DNA from: JAXDBV01 sp034678415
GTDB taxonomy: Bacteria; Bacteroidota; Bacteroidia; Bacteroidales; VadinHA17
Direction: 5' to 3'
NCBI GenBank assembly: GCA_034678415.1
Contig: JAXDBV010000212.1
Coordinates: 1-11,317 of the forward strand
Length of the DNA: 11,317 nt
A program made the translations under genes and the position numbers. Positions 1 to 8,270 of this stretch are shown here, in pieces (positions within the stretch are counted from its first letter, which is position 1; every line of letters starts with the position of its first letter). Below the pieces are notes generated by a model. It ran no database searches and was not told the DNA's origin. It saw only the letters and a program-made list of their open reading frames with translations.

Positions 1-1
1 G

Positions 2-2887
2 ATGATCACAGAATATCTCTCGGATGATTGGTTCAGCCTGGTAAAATATTCAGCCAGCATAGCCGACAGCCTCAGTATGAGTCTTTGGCTGTATGACGAG
101 AACTCCTATCCCAGCGGGTTCGCAGGAGGCCATGTGCCTGACAGGATGCCCGAGTCATGGAATGAAGGACACGCCCTGAAAATGAGCCGTGTGGCATCAC
201 TGAACATGAAAGAAAACAGAAACTGCAAGCATATTTTTACCAGGAAGGACGGGAAGTTCCATGAAATTACCGGCGACCTCCCTTCATTCATAGGTAAACG
301 GGGCGATTATTACCTGTTTGAACCGGTATATTATCCTCGGTCCCCCTGGTATGCCGGTTTTTCATACGTGGATCTTCTCAGGAAAGGTGTGACTGAAAAA
401 TTCATCGAGGTAACCATGGATGGATATAAATCATCGGCCGGCCACTATTTCGGATCGGTCATCCCCGGTATATTTACCGACGAACCGCATATCTCACCGC
501 AGGGAGAACAGGCATATGTGCGGTGGACCCCCGATCTGTATGATGTGTTCCTGCAGCGCAACGGGTATGACCTGCGCCCCGAACTGCCGGGACTGGTATC
601 GAAAACGGGCAACTGGAAAAAAACGAGGCATGATTACTATGCCACCCTCCTCGATATGTTCATTGACCGCTGGGCAAAACCCTGGTATGAATATACCACC
701 AGAGAAAATCTCATCTGGACAGGGCACTACTGGGAACATGAATGGCCGTACCCCCGCCAGGGACCGGATAACATGGCTATGTACGCCTGGCATCAGATGC
801 CGGGTATTGATATGCTTTTTAATTACCATGACAATAACCGTTCACAGTTCGGAAATATCCGGTCGGTAAAAGAATTATCGGGCATCGCAAACCAGCTCGG
901 CCGCCATCGCACACTTAGCGAGACCTATGGCGGTTCAGGATGGGAACTTCCCTTCGGCGATATGAAAAGAAACGGCGACTGGGAATACGTGCTGGGTGTG
1001 AACTTCATGAACCAGCACCTCACCTTCCAAACCCTCGCGGGCGACAGGAAACATGACTACCCGCCTTCATTCTCCTGCCACGAACCCTGGTGGAACCTAT
1101 ATAAGGAACAAAACGATTACTTTGCGAGACTATCCCTTTGCCTCTCTTCAGGAGAACAGACGAACCCTGTCCTTGTCATCGAACCTACCACCACTGCCTG
1201 GATGTATTATGAACCGGGAAATGAAAACCCGGAACTGGAAACAATGAGAAAAACCTTCCATGAGTTCCTTTCCTTCCTCGAGAAACACCAGGTAGAATAT
1301 GACCTCGGATCGGAACATGTTATCTCACTCCATGGTTCAGTCAACAATCGGCTGTTTACCGTGGGAAACAGGCATTACAGCCTTGTGATCCTCCCTCCCA
1401 TGCTGGAAAACCTGGAAAGCAGGATAGCCGGCCTGCTGATACAGTATGTTGAAAACGGAGGACAGGTTGTTTCCTGCACCGATCCTCCCATCTATATCAA
1501 CGGGTCAGAGGATGAACGGGTAATGGAAATTGCCCGCAAATATCCCGCGCAATGGATCAGGGCTGACCGGGAACATCTCCTGAATAATCTTCCCGGGATC
1601 CCTGAACCATGGTTTGTTGCCGTCCAGCCTGGATCCTGGGGTGGTGAGGTCTATCACCAGAGAAGAATCCTGGATGACGGTCAATTGGTATTCCTTGTCA
1701 ATTACAGCCTCCATGAACAAGCCAGGGGCACTGTCAGGATGAAAGGGGAGGAAGCCCTGTGCCTCAATCCCTCTTCAGGGAATATTTATAAGTATCCTGC
1801 CGAAAAGAATGACAGCCTGATCAGCATCAGCTTTACCCTTCATCCTGCCGGAAGCCTTCTCCTGTTTGTCCCTAATGACAGACCTGAAGGATCATGGACT
1901 GAACCTGAATCCATGATCCCTGCGGAAGCCATGCCACTGGACGGCAACCTTTCGGTAAAGCCCCGTTCCCCAAATGTGCTGACTCTCGATTATTGTTACC
2001 TCAACCTGGGTGAGAACAAGGAGGAGCTTCTCTATTTCATCCGGGCGGCGGAAATGATTTACAGCCATCATGGTATACAGGGTAATCCATGGTTCCGTAC
2101 TATACAGTTTAAAAAGAATATCCTTGAGAAGGACAGCTTTGGGTCGGGCTCCGGATTCAAGGCACGGTTCCCTTTCCGCATCACTGAGAACATGAACACA
2201 GCCGGTTTACAGGTGGTTGTCGAAAGAGCGCATCTGTATGTAGTATCAGTCAACGGGCAAAAGGTTGAGCCCCTGCCCAACCGGTGGTGGCTCGATAAAC
2301 AGTTTAGCGTGTTCGACATCGGTGCATACACCGGGCCGGGATGGAATGAGATTGGTGTTGAAGCCAGCCCCATGTCTATCCATTGTGAACTTGAACCGGT
2401 ATATATTTTAGGTGATTTTTCCCTGACCCCGGCTGACAGCGGGTTTATCATATGCCCGCCTCAGCCGTTAACGACAGGATCATGGAAGGCTCAGGGTATG
2501 CCTTTCTACCCGGATGTTGTTGAATATACAGGCACCTTCTCTGCGGTGAAAAAAGCCGGCGGTTATTTGCTTTCCATGGGACAGTGGAACGGTACAGTGG
2601 CCAGTGTGAGGGTGAACGGGAAAGAGGCAGGGTTGATATACACCCCTCCGTATGAAAAGGACATCTCGTCGTATGTGAGGACGGGGAAGAATGAAGTATC
2701 GGTTCTCGTATACGGGAGCCTCAAAAACCTCCTTGGCCCCCATCACCAGAAAGGAAGGCAGGGTGAAGTGTCACCCTGGAGCTTCAGGAATGCCCCGGCC
2801 CTCCAGCCGGCAGGCGATCAATATGATCTGTTGGATTATGGACTATTTGAGGAGTTTACTGTCCGTGCATTGAAAAAACAGGAGTAG
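2..2887 (+). CDS. GH106-like glycoside hydrolase (probable alpha-L-rhamnosidase), 5' partial
   Basis: Encodes 961 visible residues of a large glycosidase expected to release terminal sugars, plausibly L-rhamnose, from oligosaccharides. The visible N-terminus already sits inside the catalytic barrel: residues 31-43 read YDENSYPSGFAGG, a motif that in related bacterial enzymes comes after roughly 100 residues. The ATG at position 2 is therefore probably internal, and the signal peptide is not visible. Other family-like landmarks are FTDEPH at 158-163 and SETYGGSGWELP at 306-317, whose acidic residues E161 and E307 are candidate catalytic residues. DYPPSF at 352-357 and EPWW at 361-364 fit too. 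The C-terminal part has two beta-sandwich, sugar-binding-like segments (about 720-800 and 835-915); the last contains VRVNGKEAGLIYTPPYEKDI, like the accessory domain of GH2 and GH106 enzymes. The neighbouring rhamnose operon supports the rhamnosidase reading. The glycosidase call is firm; GH106 membership and substrate are inference, and an unclassified related family is possible. Confidence -1.
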   Translation: MITEYLSDDWFSLVKYSASIADSLSMSLWLYDENSYPSGFAGGHVPDRMPESWNEGHALKMSRVASLNMKENRNCKHIFTRKDGKFHEITGDLPSFIGKRGDYYLFEPVYYPRSPWYAGFSYVDLLRKGVTEKFIEVTMDGYKSSAGHYFGSVIPGIFTDEPHISPQGEQAYVRWTPDLYDVFLQRNGYDLRPELPGLVSKTGNWKKTRHDYYATLLDMFIDRWAKPWYEYTTRENLIWTGHYWEHEWPYPRQGPDNMAMYAWHQMPGIDMLFNYHDNNRSQFGNIRSVKELSGIANQLGRHRTLSETYGGSGWELPFGDMKRNGDWEYVLGVNFMNQHLTFQTLAGDRKHDYPPSFSCHEPWWNLYKEQNDYFARLSLCLSSGEQTNPVLVIEPTTTAWMYYEPGNENPELETMRKTFHEFLSFLEKHQVEYDLGSEHVISLHGSVNNRLFTVGNRHYSLVILPPMLENLESRIAGLLIQYVENGGQVVSCTDPPIYINGSEDERVMEIARKYPAQWIRADREHLLNNLPGIPEPWFVAVQPGSWGGEVYHQRRILDDGQLVFLVNYSLHEQARGTVRMKGEEALCLNPSSGNIYKYPAEKNDSLISISFTLHPAGSLLLFVPNDRPEGSWTEPESMIPAEAMPLDGNLSVKPRSPNVLTLDYCYLNLGENKEELLYFIRAAEMIYSHHGIQGNPWFRTIQFKKNILEKDSFGSGSGFKARFPFRITENMNTAGLQVVVERAHLYVVSVNGQKVEPLPNRWWLDKQFSVFDIGAYTGPGWNEIGVEASPMSIHCELEPVYILGDFSLTPADSGFIICPPQPLTTGSWKAQGMPFYPDVVEYTGTFSAVKKAGGYLLSMGQWNGTVASVRVNGKEAGLIYTPPYEKDISSYVRTGKNEVSVLVYGSLKNLLGPHHQKGRQGEVSPWSFRNAPALQPAGDQYDLLDYGLFEEFTVRALKKQE

Positions 2888-2889
2888 AC

Positions 2890-5475
2890 TCACTCGATGG
2901 TATAGTAGCTGGTGATCTCCAGCATATGCCTTACAATTTCCATTGTCTTCCTCTCCGGGTGAAACAGGATCTCGTAGGTCCTGCCGGGCAGCATGTCAAA
3001 GTAATTATCGGAATAGGAGCCTTTGAATTCATTCACCTGTATCCGTACTGCATGGGCCAGTTTGTCGGTGGTAAGGCTGAAGATATAACCGTCGCCATGT
3101 TTCCTGACGGAACAGTTAATATCCGGCTTTTGCAGGGCCTGATCTTTTGGCAGCCGGAAATAATATTCCTTTTCCGCCACTGTGTCGCTTCCCTGCACAA
3201 ATGCAACCACCATAACCGTTGATTCAGGCGCAAATGGAGGAAGGGTATCCCTTCCGTATCTGCCGATAAGGGTGCTGGTATTTGACGGGATGACGGTCGC
3301 CGAAGACCACCGGCTGATGATCCTTCCAGAGAAATCCAACAGCGTGGTTTGAAGGGTTCCCTTCAGCGGCTCAGTAAGGTCGGATACGGCATGGACAAGA
3401 ATCTCGCCCGGTAAGCTGTCGGTCACCAGGAGAAGCTTTTCATAGGCTCTTTTCACCTGGTAATGAGCGGCTTTCCAGTTGCCGTAATAATCAATGGTCG
3501 ACCACGACAGGGTGGGCCAGCAGTCATCGATCTGCCAGAAAAGCGAACCCATGCACCATGGCATGCTCTTCCTGTGCTGTTCAATGGCGGTACGGAGTCC
3601 CAACGCCTGGGTCAGCTGACTGAGGTAGATGGTTTCTTCAAAGCCGGAAGGTTCGCCATAATAACGGGATATGTACCACAACATCATATCATTGCCGGTG
3701 AATCCCGGTTGCAGCCAGTCCATCCTGCACCGCTGCCTGTAAATGATATCGGGGGAGCTCAGCGAAAGATTCTGGTCAGCGGTAAAAGCCCGGATAGTGG
3801 TGATGTCTGGTACAGACTGCAACCCGTATTCACTCACGAACCTGGCCACATTCTCACCGTAGGATGAGAACAGTTTTTGCCCGAACCAGACTGTCCAGTC
3901 GTGCTCATCGCCCGAGGTACGGTCGGCAAGCGTATTCCGGTCCGAGGAGGGTGAAGAGGCATGGTACGACCGCTGTGCATCGTAGGTATAGACAGCGGAG
4001 GGAAGGATATCATAAAAGATTTTTTCATAGTTTTTCCATACCCTGTTACTTATCTCTTTCGGAAAGCTTTCCTTCCACCCCCAGTTATGCCATCCCGACA
4101 GGTTTTCATTATTGCCGCACCAGATAGCCAGACATGCATGATGCCTCAGCCGTTTCACCTGGTGCTCCGCTTCCTTCCTCACATTCTCCAGATAGGCTGA
4201 ATCGCCGGGGGGCATGGCGCAGGAGAACATGAAATCCTGCCATACCAGTATCCCTTTTTCATCACAGAGATCATAAAATATGTCATCCTCATAGACAGCA
4301 CCCCCCCATACCCTGACCATATTCATGTTTGCTTTCACCATATCGTCCAGTAGCTGGTTATATTTCTCCCGTGTGATCCTGGGTGAGAAATAATCGGGAG
4401 GGATGTAGTTACAGCCTTTCATAAAAACAGGCCTGCCGTTAAGATAGAAACAAAAGCTTCCTTCAATGGTGTCATTGATGCCCGTGCGTTGCAGGTTTCT
4501 GATACCAAGTTTTTGTTTCGCCCTGTGAATCACCTTCCGGTTATCCTTTAAAGTACATGCGACATCATACAGGTATGACTCACCTGAACCGTTGGGCCAC
4601 CAGAGGACAGGATTTTGAATCTCAACGGCAAGATCCAACGCGTTGATCCCTTCCCTGAGCTGAACAATGCGATGTGGTATACTGCTGTCCCCGATCATCA
4701 GGTCAATCCTGTATTTTGAGTCTTTTTCCGATTCAATTTCCAGGTTTACCATGTATCGGGCAATACTGTCGGTGACTAATCTGGGTATGAAGTACATGCC
4801 GGTAATGCGGGCTTTATCCCAGGCTTCGATGTATACGGGTTTCCATATCCCGCAGGTGACCAGGCGCGGACCCCAGTCCCACCCGTAATGGAACGGTGCC
4901 TTGCGCGTGAAAATGCTCGATCGCTGATCGGCCGGTACCTGTTCATTGCTCACGGGAAGGATATAACTGAGCGTTTTCATCTTTTCCAACCCTTTCTTCA
5001 CCGCAGAGCTGAATACCACCCGCAGCTCGTTTTCCCCTTCCTTCAGAACTTCTTTACAGTCGGCTTTCCATGGGATGAACATATTATCGGCATGGAACAG
5101 CAGGCTTCCGTTAACCCATACTTTAGCATAGGTGTCAAGGCCTTCAAATACCAGTTCGATCCTGTCTTTTTTCATCATTGATGACGTCACAGTGAAAGTT
5201 GTAAGATATTCCCAGTCGGCTTCGCCTACCCACTGAACTGTCTGCTCATTCATTCCCATGAAGGGATCATCAATGATTCCGTTTCTCATGAGATCGAGGT
5301 GGACGGTGCCCGGCACCGCAGCCGGATACCATATTGCTTCACCTGCCTGATGGAATGACCAGCGTTGATGATCCAGGTGAATAATCAGATCGTTCCTGGC
5401 TGTCGGCAAGCCAGTACAGGCAGACAGCAACAATGCCAGGGAAAAAATGACCGGAAAATAATGAATTCCCATCAT
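2890..5475 (-). CDS. GH2 beta-mannosidase, predicted lipoprotein
   Basis: Complete 861-residue exo-beta-mannosidase, expected to remove terminal beta-linked mannose from oligosaccharides. Length and architecture match GH2 mannosidases: an N-terminal sugar-binding domain (about 30-215, with the AVPGTVHLDL motif at 53-62), an immunoglobulin-like domain (about 220-330), a TIM barrel (about 340-680) and C-terminal beta domains. The catalytic acid/base is E457 in IWCGNNEN and the nucleophile E549 in FVSEYG; their 92-residue spacing is as in characterised Bacteroides mannosidases. A hydrophobic stretch ends in the lipobox LSAC with lipidated C20. No acidic residues follow at +2 to +5, so the surface-export signal typical of Bacteroidota is absent and a periplasm-facing location is likelier. 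The n-region lacks Lys and Arg, which is odd, but an in-frame stop lies two codons before the ATG, so no longer start exists. ATG at 5472 is an equivalent alternative. The gene is convergent with the GH106-like gene and divergent from rhaT. Confidence -1.
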   Translation of the reverse strand: MMGIHYFPVIFSLALLLSACTGLPTARNDLIIHLDHQRWSFHQAGEAIWYPAAVPGTVHLDLMRNGIIDDPFMGMNEQTVQWVGEADWEYLTTFTVTSSMMKKDRIELVFEGLDTYAKVWVNGSLLFHADNMFIPWKADCKEVLKEGENELRVVFSSAVKKGLEKMKTLSYILPVSNEQVPADQRSSIFTRKAPFHYGWDWGPRLVTCGIWKPVYIEAWDKARITGMYFIPRLVTDSIARYMVNLEIESEKDSKYRIDLMIGDSSIPHRIVQLREGINALDLAVEIQNPVLWWPNGSGESYLYDVACTLKDNRKVIHRAKQKLGIRNLQRTGINDTIEGSFCFYLNGRPVFMKGCNYIPPDYFSPRITREKYNQLLDDMVKANMNMVRVWGGAVYEDDIFYDLCDEKGILVWQDFMFSCAMPPGDSAYLENVRKEAEHQVKRLRHHACLAIWCGNNENLSGWHNWGWKESFPKEISNRVWKNYEKIFYDILPSAVYTYDAQRSYHASSPSSDRNTLADRTSGDEHDWTVWFGQKLFSSYGENVARFVSEYGLQSVPDITTIRAFTADQNLSLSSPDIIYRQRCRMDWLQPGFTGNDMMLWYISRYYGEPSGFEETIYLSQLTQALGLRTAIEQHRKSMPWCMGSLFWQIDDCWPTLSWSTIDYYGNWKAAHYQVKRAYEKLLLVTDSLPGEILVHAVSDLTEPLKGTLQTTLLDFSGRIISRWSSATVIPSNTSTLIGRYGRDTLPPFAPESTVMVVAFVQGSDTVAEKEYYFRLPKDQALQKPDINCSVRKHGDGYIFSLTTDKLAHAVRIQVNEFKGSYSDNYFDMLPGRTYEILFHPERKTMEIVRHMLEITSYYTIE

Positions 5476-5494
5476 GGGTCAACGGTTGTTTGAT

Positions 5495-5528
5495 TTTGGT
5501 TGAAAATAAACATAATTCATTATATTTG
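5495..5528 (+). promoter_or_regulatory. Candidate Bacteroidota promoter for the rhamnose operon
   Basis: TATATTTG at 5521-5528 matches the Bacteroidota -7 consensus TAnnTTTG exactly. TTTG at 5495-5498 is a fitting -33 element, with centres about 28 nt apart. A start site near 5534 would give a leader of about 70 nt before rhaT at 5604. The region is AT-rich, so a chance match cannot be excluded. The match to consensus is seen; the function is inferred. Confidence -1.
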
Positions 5529-5543
5529 ATTGGCATGTGAAGG

Positions 5544-5572
5544 AATTTTTATTGAAAAAATTATGAAATAAT
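5544..5572 (+). promoter_or_regulatory. Paired short inverted repeats in the rhaT leader, possible operator
   Basis: Two adjacent perfect inverted repeats sit just after the predicted transcription start. AATTTTT (5544-5550) pairs with AAAAATT (5556-5562) around a 5-nt loop, and ATTAT (5560-5564) pairs with ATAAT (5568-5572) around GAA. A direct repeat TTTGATT also occurs at 5489-5495 and 5525-5531, 36 bp apart and overlapping the -33 and -7 elements. These could be binding sites for a rhamnose-responsive regulator, but the sequence is AT-rich and no regulator gene is in the window. Confidence -1.
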
Positions 5573-5603
5573 CACATAACAAAAATCTTGTAAACTGTTT
5601 TGT

Positions 5604-6632
5604 ATGAATCCATTCTTAGGTATCGCACTGATTGCTCTTGGCAGCATAGGTGCAGCAAGTTTTTATGTGCCGTTCAAGAAAGTGAAACAGTGGGCATGGG
5701 AATCATACTGGATTTCCCAGGGTTTGTTTGCCTGGATCATCATCCCCTGGATATTTGCACTGATCTTCATCCCGCGGGGCGAACTGATGCCTATCCTGCG
5801 CGAAGCACCGTCATCAGCCAAGCTGATGGCTGTATTCTTTGGCATTCTCTGGGGCTTTGGCGGCCTTACCTTCGGTCTGAGCCTCCGTTACCTGGGTGTG
5901 GCGCTCGGTCAAAGTATCGCACTGGGACTATGTGCCGCCTTTGGAACACTCCTGCCTCCGATCATTGCTGGGAATAGCCTCTTCGCAACCACCGGTGGAA
6001 TCCTTACCGTCATCGGGGTTGCTATTACCGTGGCCGGAATCATCGTTATCGGCTATGCCGGGTCGCTGAAAAGCAAAGAAATGTCGGAGGAGGCAAAAAA
6101 AGCGGCAGTGAAGGAGTTCGCCCTGAAAAAAGGAATCCTCGTGGCGGTGTTTGCCGGCATCATGAGCGCCTGCTTCAATTTCGGATTTGAAGCCGGGAAA
6201 CCCATTGAAAACATCGCCCTCGCCCATGGAACAAACCCCCTCTTCCAGAAAAACCCAACCCTCATTTTTATTCTCCTGGGAGGATTTATTACCAACCTCG
6301 TATATTGCAGCTACCTTAACGTGAAAAATAAATCATACCGCGATTATGTTACCGGCACGGGCAACCTGCTGCTGAACAACCTCTTCTTCACTTTTCTCGC
6401 CGGTTTATTGTGGTTTCTCCAGTTCCACTTCTTCGGTATGGGTTCCAGCAAACTGCCCCCCAGCATGGCTGTCTTCGGCTGGAGTATCCTCATGGCTCTG
6501 AATATCGCTATCAGTAATATCTGGGGAATACTCCTCAGGGAATGGAAAGGCGTGAGCAGGAAAACCATCACCGTCCTTATTATCGGGATTATTGTTCTGA
6601 TCCTGTCAACATTTATCGTCAAACTTGGCTAA
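5604..6632 (+). CDS. rhaT: L-rhamnose/H+ symporter RhaT
   Basis: Inner-membrane transporter of 342 residues, almost the same length as E. coli RhaT (344), importing L-rhamnose with protons. About ten hydrophobic segments are visible (roughly 3-22, 38-57, 74-92, 98-122, 131-153, 177-195, 218-237, 256-277, 286-308 and 320-340). Conserved family motifs include YVPFKKVKQWAWE at 21-33 (E. coli has YAPFKKVKKWSWE) and LRYLGVALGQSIALG at 94-108. The LREW loop before the last helix (311-314) matches LKEW in E. coli. It is the first gene of the four-gene rhamnose cluster, 11 nt before rhaM. The ATG at 5604 puts the first helix at the very N-terminus as in the family; there is no Shine-Dalgarno sequence, as usual in Bacteroidota. 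Identification is strong. Confidence -1.
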   Translation: MNPFLGIALIALGSIGAASFYVPFKKVKQWAWESYWISQGLFAWIIIPWIFALIFIPRGELMPILREAPSSAKLMAVFFGILWGFGGLTFGLSLRYLGVALGQSIALGLCAAFGTLLPPIIAGNSLFATTGGILTVIGVAITVAGIIVIGYAGSLKSKEMSEEAKKAAVKEFALKKGILVAVFAGIMSACFNFGFEAGKPIENIALAHGTNPLFQKNPTLIFILLGGFITNLVYCSYLNVKNKSYRDYVTGTGNLLLNNLFFTFLAGLLWFLQFHFFGMGSSKLPPSMAVFGWSILMALNIAISNIWGILLREWKGVSRKTITVLIIGIIVLILSTFIVKLG

Positions 6633-6643
6633 CACCTAATCCT

Positions 6644-6961
6644 ATGGCAAAACGATTTGGCTTTAAAATGAAACTCCTTCCCGGCTTCAGGGAAGAGTAC
6701 AGGAGGAGACACCATGAAATATGGCCTGAACTGGTCAGGTTGCTGAAAAACCAGGGTATCGGCAATTATTCCATCTTCCTTGACGAGGAGACAAACACTC
6801 TCTTCGCATACCAGGAACAGTCGGGTACCGCCTCATCCCAGGATCTCGGAACAACAGAGATCGTGAAAAAATGGTGGGCCTATATGGCCGATATCATGGA
6901 GACCAACCTTGATAACTCGCCGGTTACCATCCCTCTTGAAGAAATGTTTTACATGGAATAA
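6644..6961 (+). CDS. rhaM: L-rhamnose mutarotase RhaM
   Basis: Small cytoplasmic enzyme of 105 residues (E. coli RhaM has 104) that interconverts the alpha and beta anomers of L-rhamnose, supplying the form used by the isomerase. Seen motifs are EEYRRRHHEIWPEL at 17-30, the tryptophan pair in KKWWAYM, the DNSP motif and the C-terminal MFYM. Y19 and H23 align with the active-site Y18 and H22 of E. coli RhaM. The frame stays open upstream to 6542, but that extension lies inside rhaT and has no counterpart in the family. The ATG at 6644, 11 nt after the rhaT stop, gives exactly the family length. rhaA begins 14 nt downstream, so the gene is almost certainly cotranscribed. Confidence -1.
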   Translation: MAKRFGFKMKLLPGFREEYRRRHHEIWPELVRLLKNQGIGNYSIFLDEETNTLFAYQEQSGTASSQDLGTTEIVKKWWAYMADIMETNLDNSPVTIPLEEMFYME

Positions 6962-6975
6962 ATACACAATTTGCT

Positions 6976-8241
6976 ATGAAAATATCAGAATCAATAAAAA
7001 AATCCTATGCGCTGGCAAAAGAACAGTATGCTGCCATTGGAGTGGATACCGAAAAGGTATTGAAAGCGATGGATAAAATTCAGATCAGCCTTCACTGCTG
7101 GCAGACCGACGATGTGAGAGGATTTGAGAATCCTGATGCCACCCTTTCGGGCGGCATACAGGCTACTGGTAACTATCCCGGCAGGGCCCGTACGATCGAA
7201 GAAGCCAGAACCGACCTCGAAAAGGTGTTATCCCTGCTGCCCGGGAAACAACGGTTAAGCCTGCATGCTATCTATGGAGACTTCAGGAAAGGGAAAGCCG
7301 ACCGCGATGCGATCGAGCCAAAACACTTCGAGAGCTGGGTGCAATGGGCCAGGAATATTGGTATCGGCCTGGACTTTAACTCCACCCTCTTCTCCCATCC
7401 AAAAGCAGACGAGGGATTTACCCTTTCCCATCCCGATCCGGGGATCCGTGAGTTCTGGATTGAACATGTGAAACGCTGCCGCGATATCGCTGCCTATATG
7501 GGCAAAGAACTGGGCAGCCGCTGTGTTCATAATATCTGGATCCCTGACGGATCAAAAGATATCACCCTGAACCGCTTCCGGTACCGCGCAACCCTTAGGG
7601 AATCGCTCGACAAGATCCTCCGAAAACGTATCGACCCGAAACTGATGGCCGATGCCGTCGAATCGAAACTCTTCGGGATCGGCCTCGAAGCATATACCGT
7701 GGGATCCCATGAATTCTACCTCGGCTATGCCATTAAGAAAGGAATCATGCTATGCCTCGATATCGGCCATTTCCACCCTACCGAACAGGTTGCCGATAAA
7801 GTCTCCGCCGTGTTCCAGTATCTCGACGACTTGCTGTTTCACCTCACCCGCCCCATCCGCTGGGACAGCGATCACGTCGTGATCCTCAACGATGACATCA
7901 GAACCCTGTTTGAAGAAATCGTGTGGGCTGACAAACTCGATAAGGTGAATATCGGCCTCGACTTCTTCGACGCAGGCATGAACAGGATAGGAGCCTATGT
8001 CATCGGTACACGCTCGGCACAGAAAGCCCTGATGATGGCCTTGCTTAACCCCTCCAGAAAGCTGAGGGAATATGAGATGCGGGGACGTAACTTCGAAAAA
8101 CTCGCCCTCCTCGAGGAAACAAAAACCAAACCATTCGGAGCCGTATGGGACTACTACTGCGCCACTGAGGACGTGCCGGTTGGCGAATCGTATATCAACG
8201 AAATTCAAAAATATGAGAAACAGGTGCTCAGCAAAAGGTAA
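6976..8241 (+). CDS. rhaA: L-rhamnose isomerase RhaA
   Basis: Metal-dependent TIM-barrel isomerase converting L-rhamnose to L-rhamnulose in the cytoplasm. The 421 residues compare with 419 in E. coli RhaA, and the two are alignable nearly end to end. Conserved blocks include SLHCWQTDDVRGFENP at 38-53, GGIQATGNYPGRAR at 59-72, NIWIPDG at 186-192, AVESKLFGIG at 227-236, DIGHFHPTE at 262-270, RWDSDHVV at 295-302 and IGLDFFDA at 326-333. H265, D297 and D299 line up with the manganese ligands H262, D294 and D296 of the E. coli enzyme. This is the RhaA type, not the shorter Pseudomonas-type RhaI isomerase. It lies between the mutarotase (14 nt) and the kinase (29 nt). No truncation or missing ligand is seen. 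Identification is very strong. Confidence -1.
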   Translation: MKISESIKKSYALAKEQYAAIGVDTEKVLKAMDKIQISLHCWQTDDVRGFENPDATLSGGIQATGNYPGRARTIEEARTDLEKVLSLLPGKQRLSLHAIYGDFRKGKADRDAIEPKHFESWVQWARNIGIGLDFNSTLFSHPKADEGFTLSHPDPGIREFWIEHVKRCRDIAAYMGKELGSRCVHNIWIPDGSKDITLNRFRYRATLRESLDKILRKRIDPKLMADAVESKLFGIGLEAYTVGSHEFYLGYAIKKGIMLCLDIGHFHPTEQVADKVSAVFQYLDDLLFHLTRPIRWDSDHVVILNDDIRTLFEEIVWADKLDKVNIGLDFFDAGMNRIGAYVIGTRSAQKALMMALLNPSRKLREYEMRGRNFEKLALLEETKTKPFGAVWDYYCATEDVPVGESYINEIQKYEKQVLSKR

Positions 8242-8270
8242 GGTACGTTTATAATAATTTAGTCTGTCCA

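Noticed and set aside
6542..6643. N-terminal extension of the rhamnose mutarotase
   Set aside because: It overlaps the end of rhaT by 91 nt, has no counterpart in RhaM proteins, and the ATG at 6644 gives the family length.
8255..8262. TAATTTAG as a -7 promoter element before the kinase
   Set aside because: It differs from TAnnTTTG in one position, has no clear -33 partner and lies only 8 bp before the start codon inside an operon.
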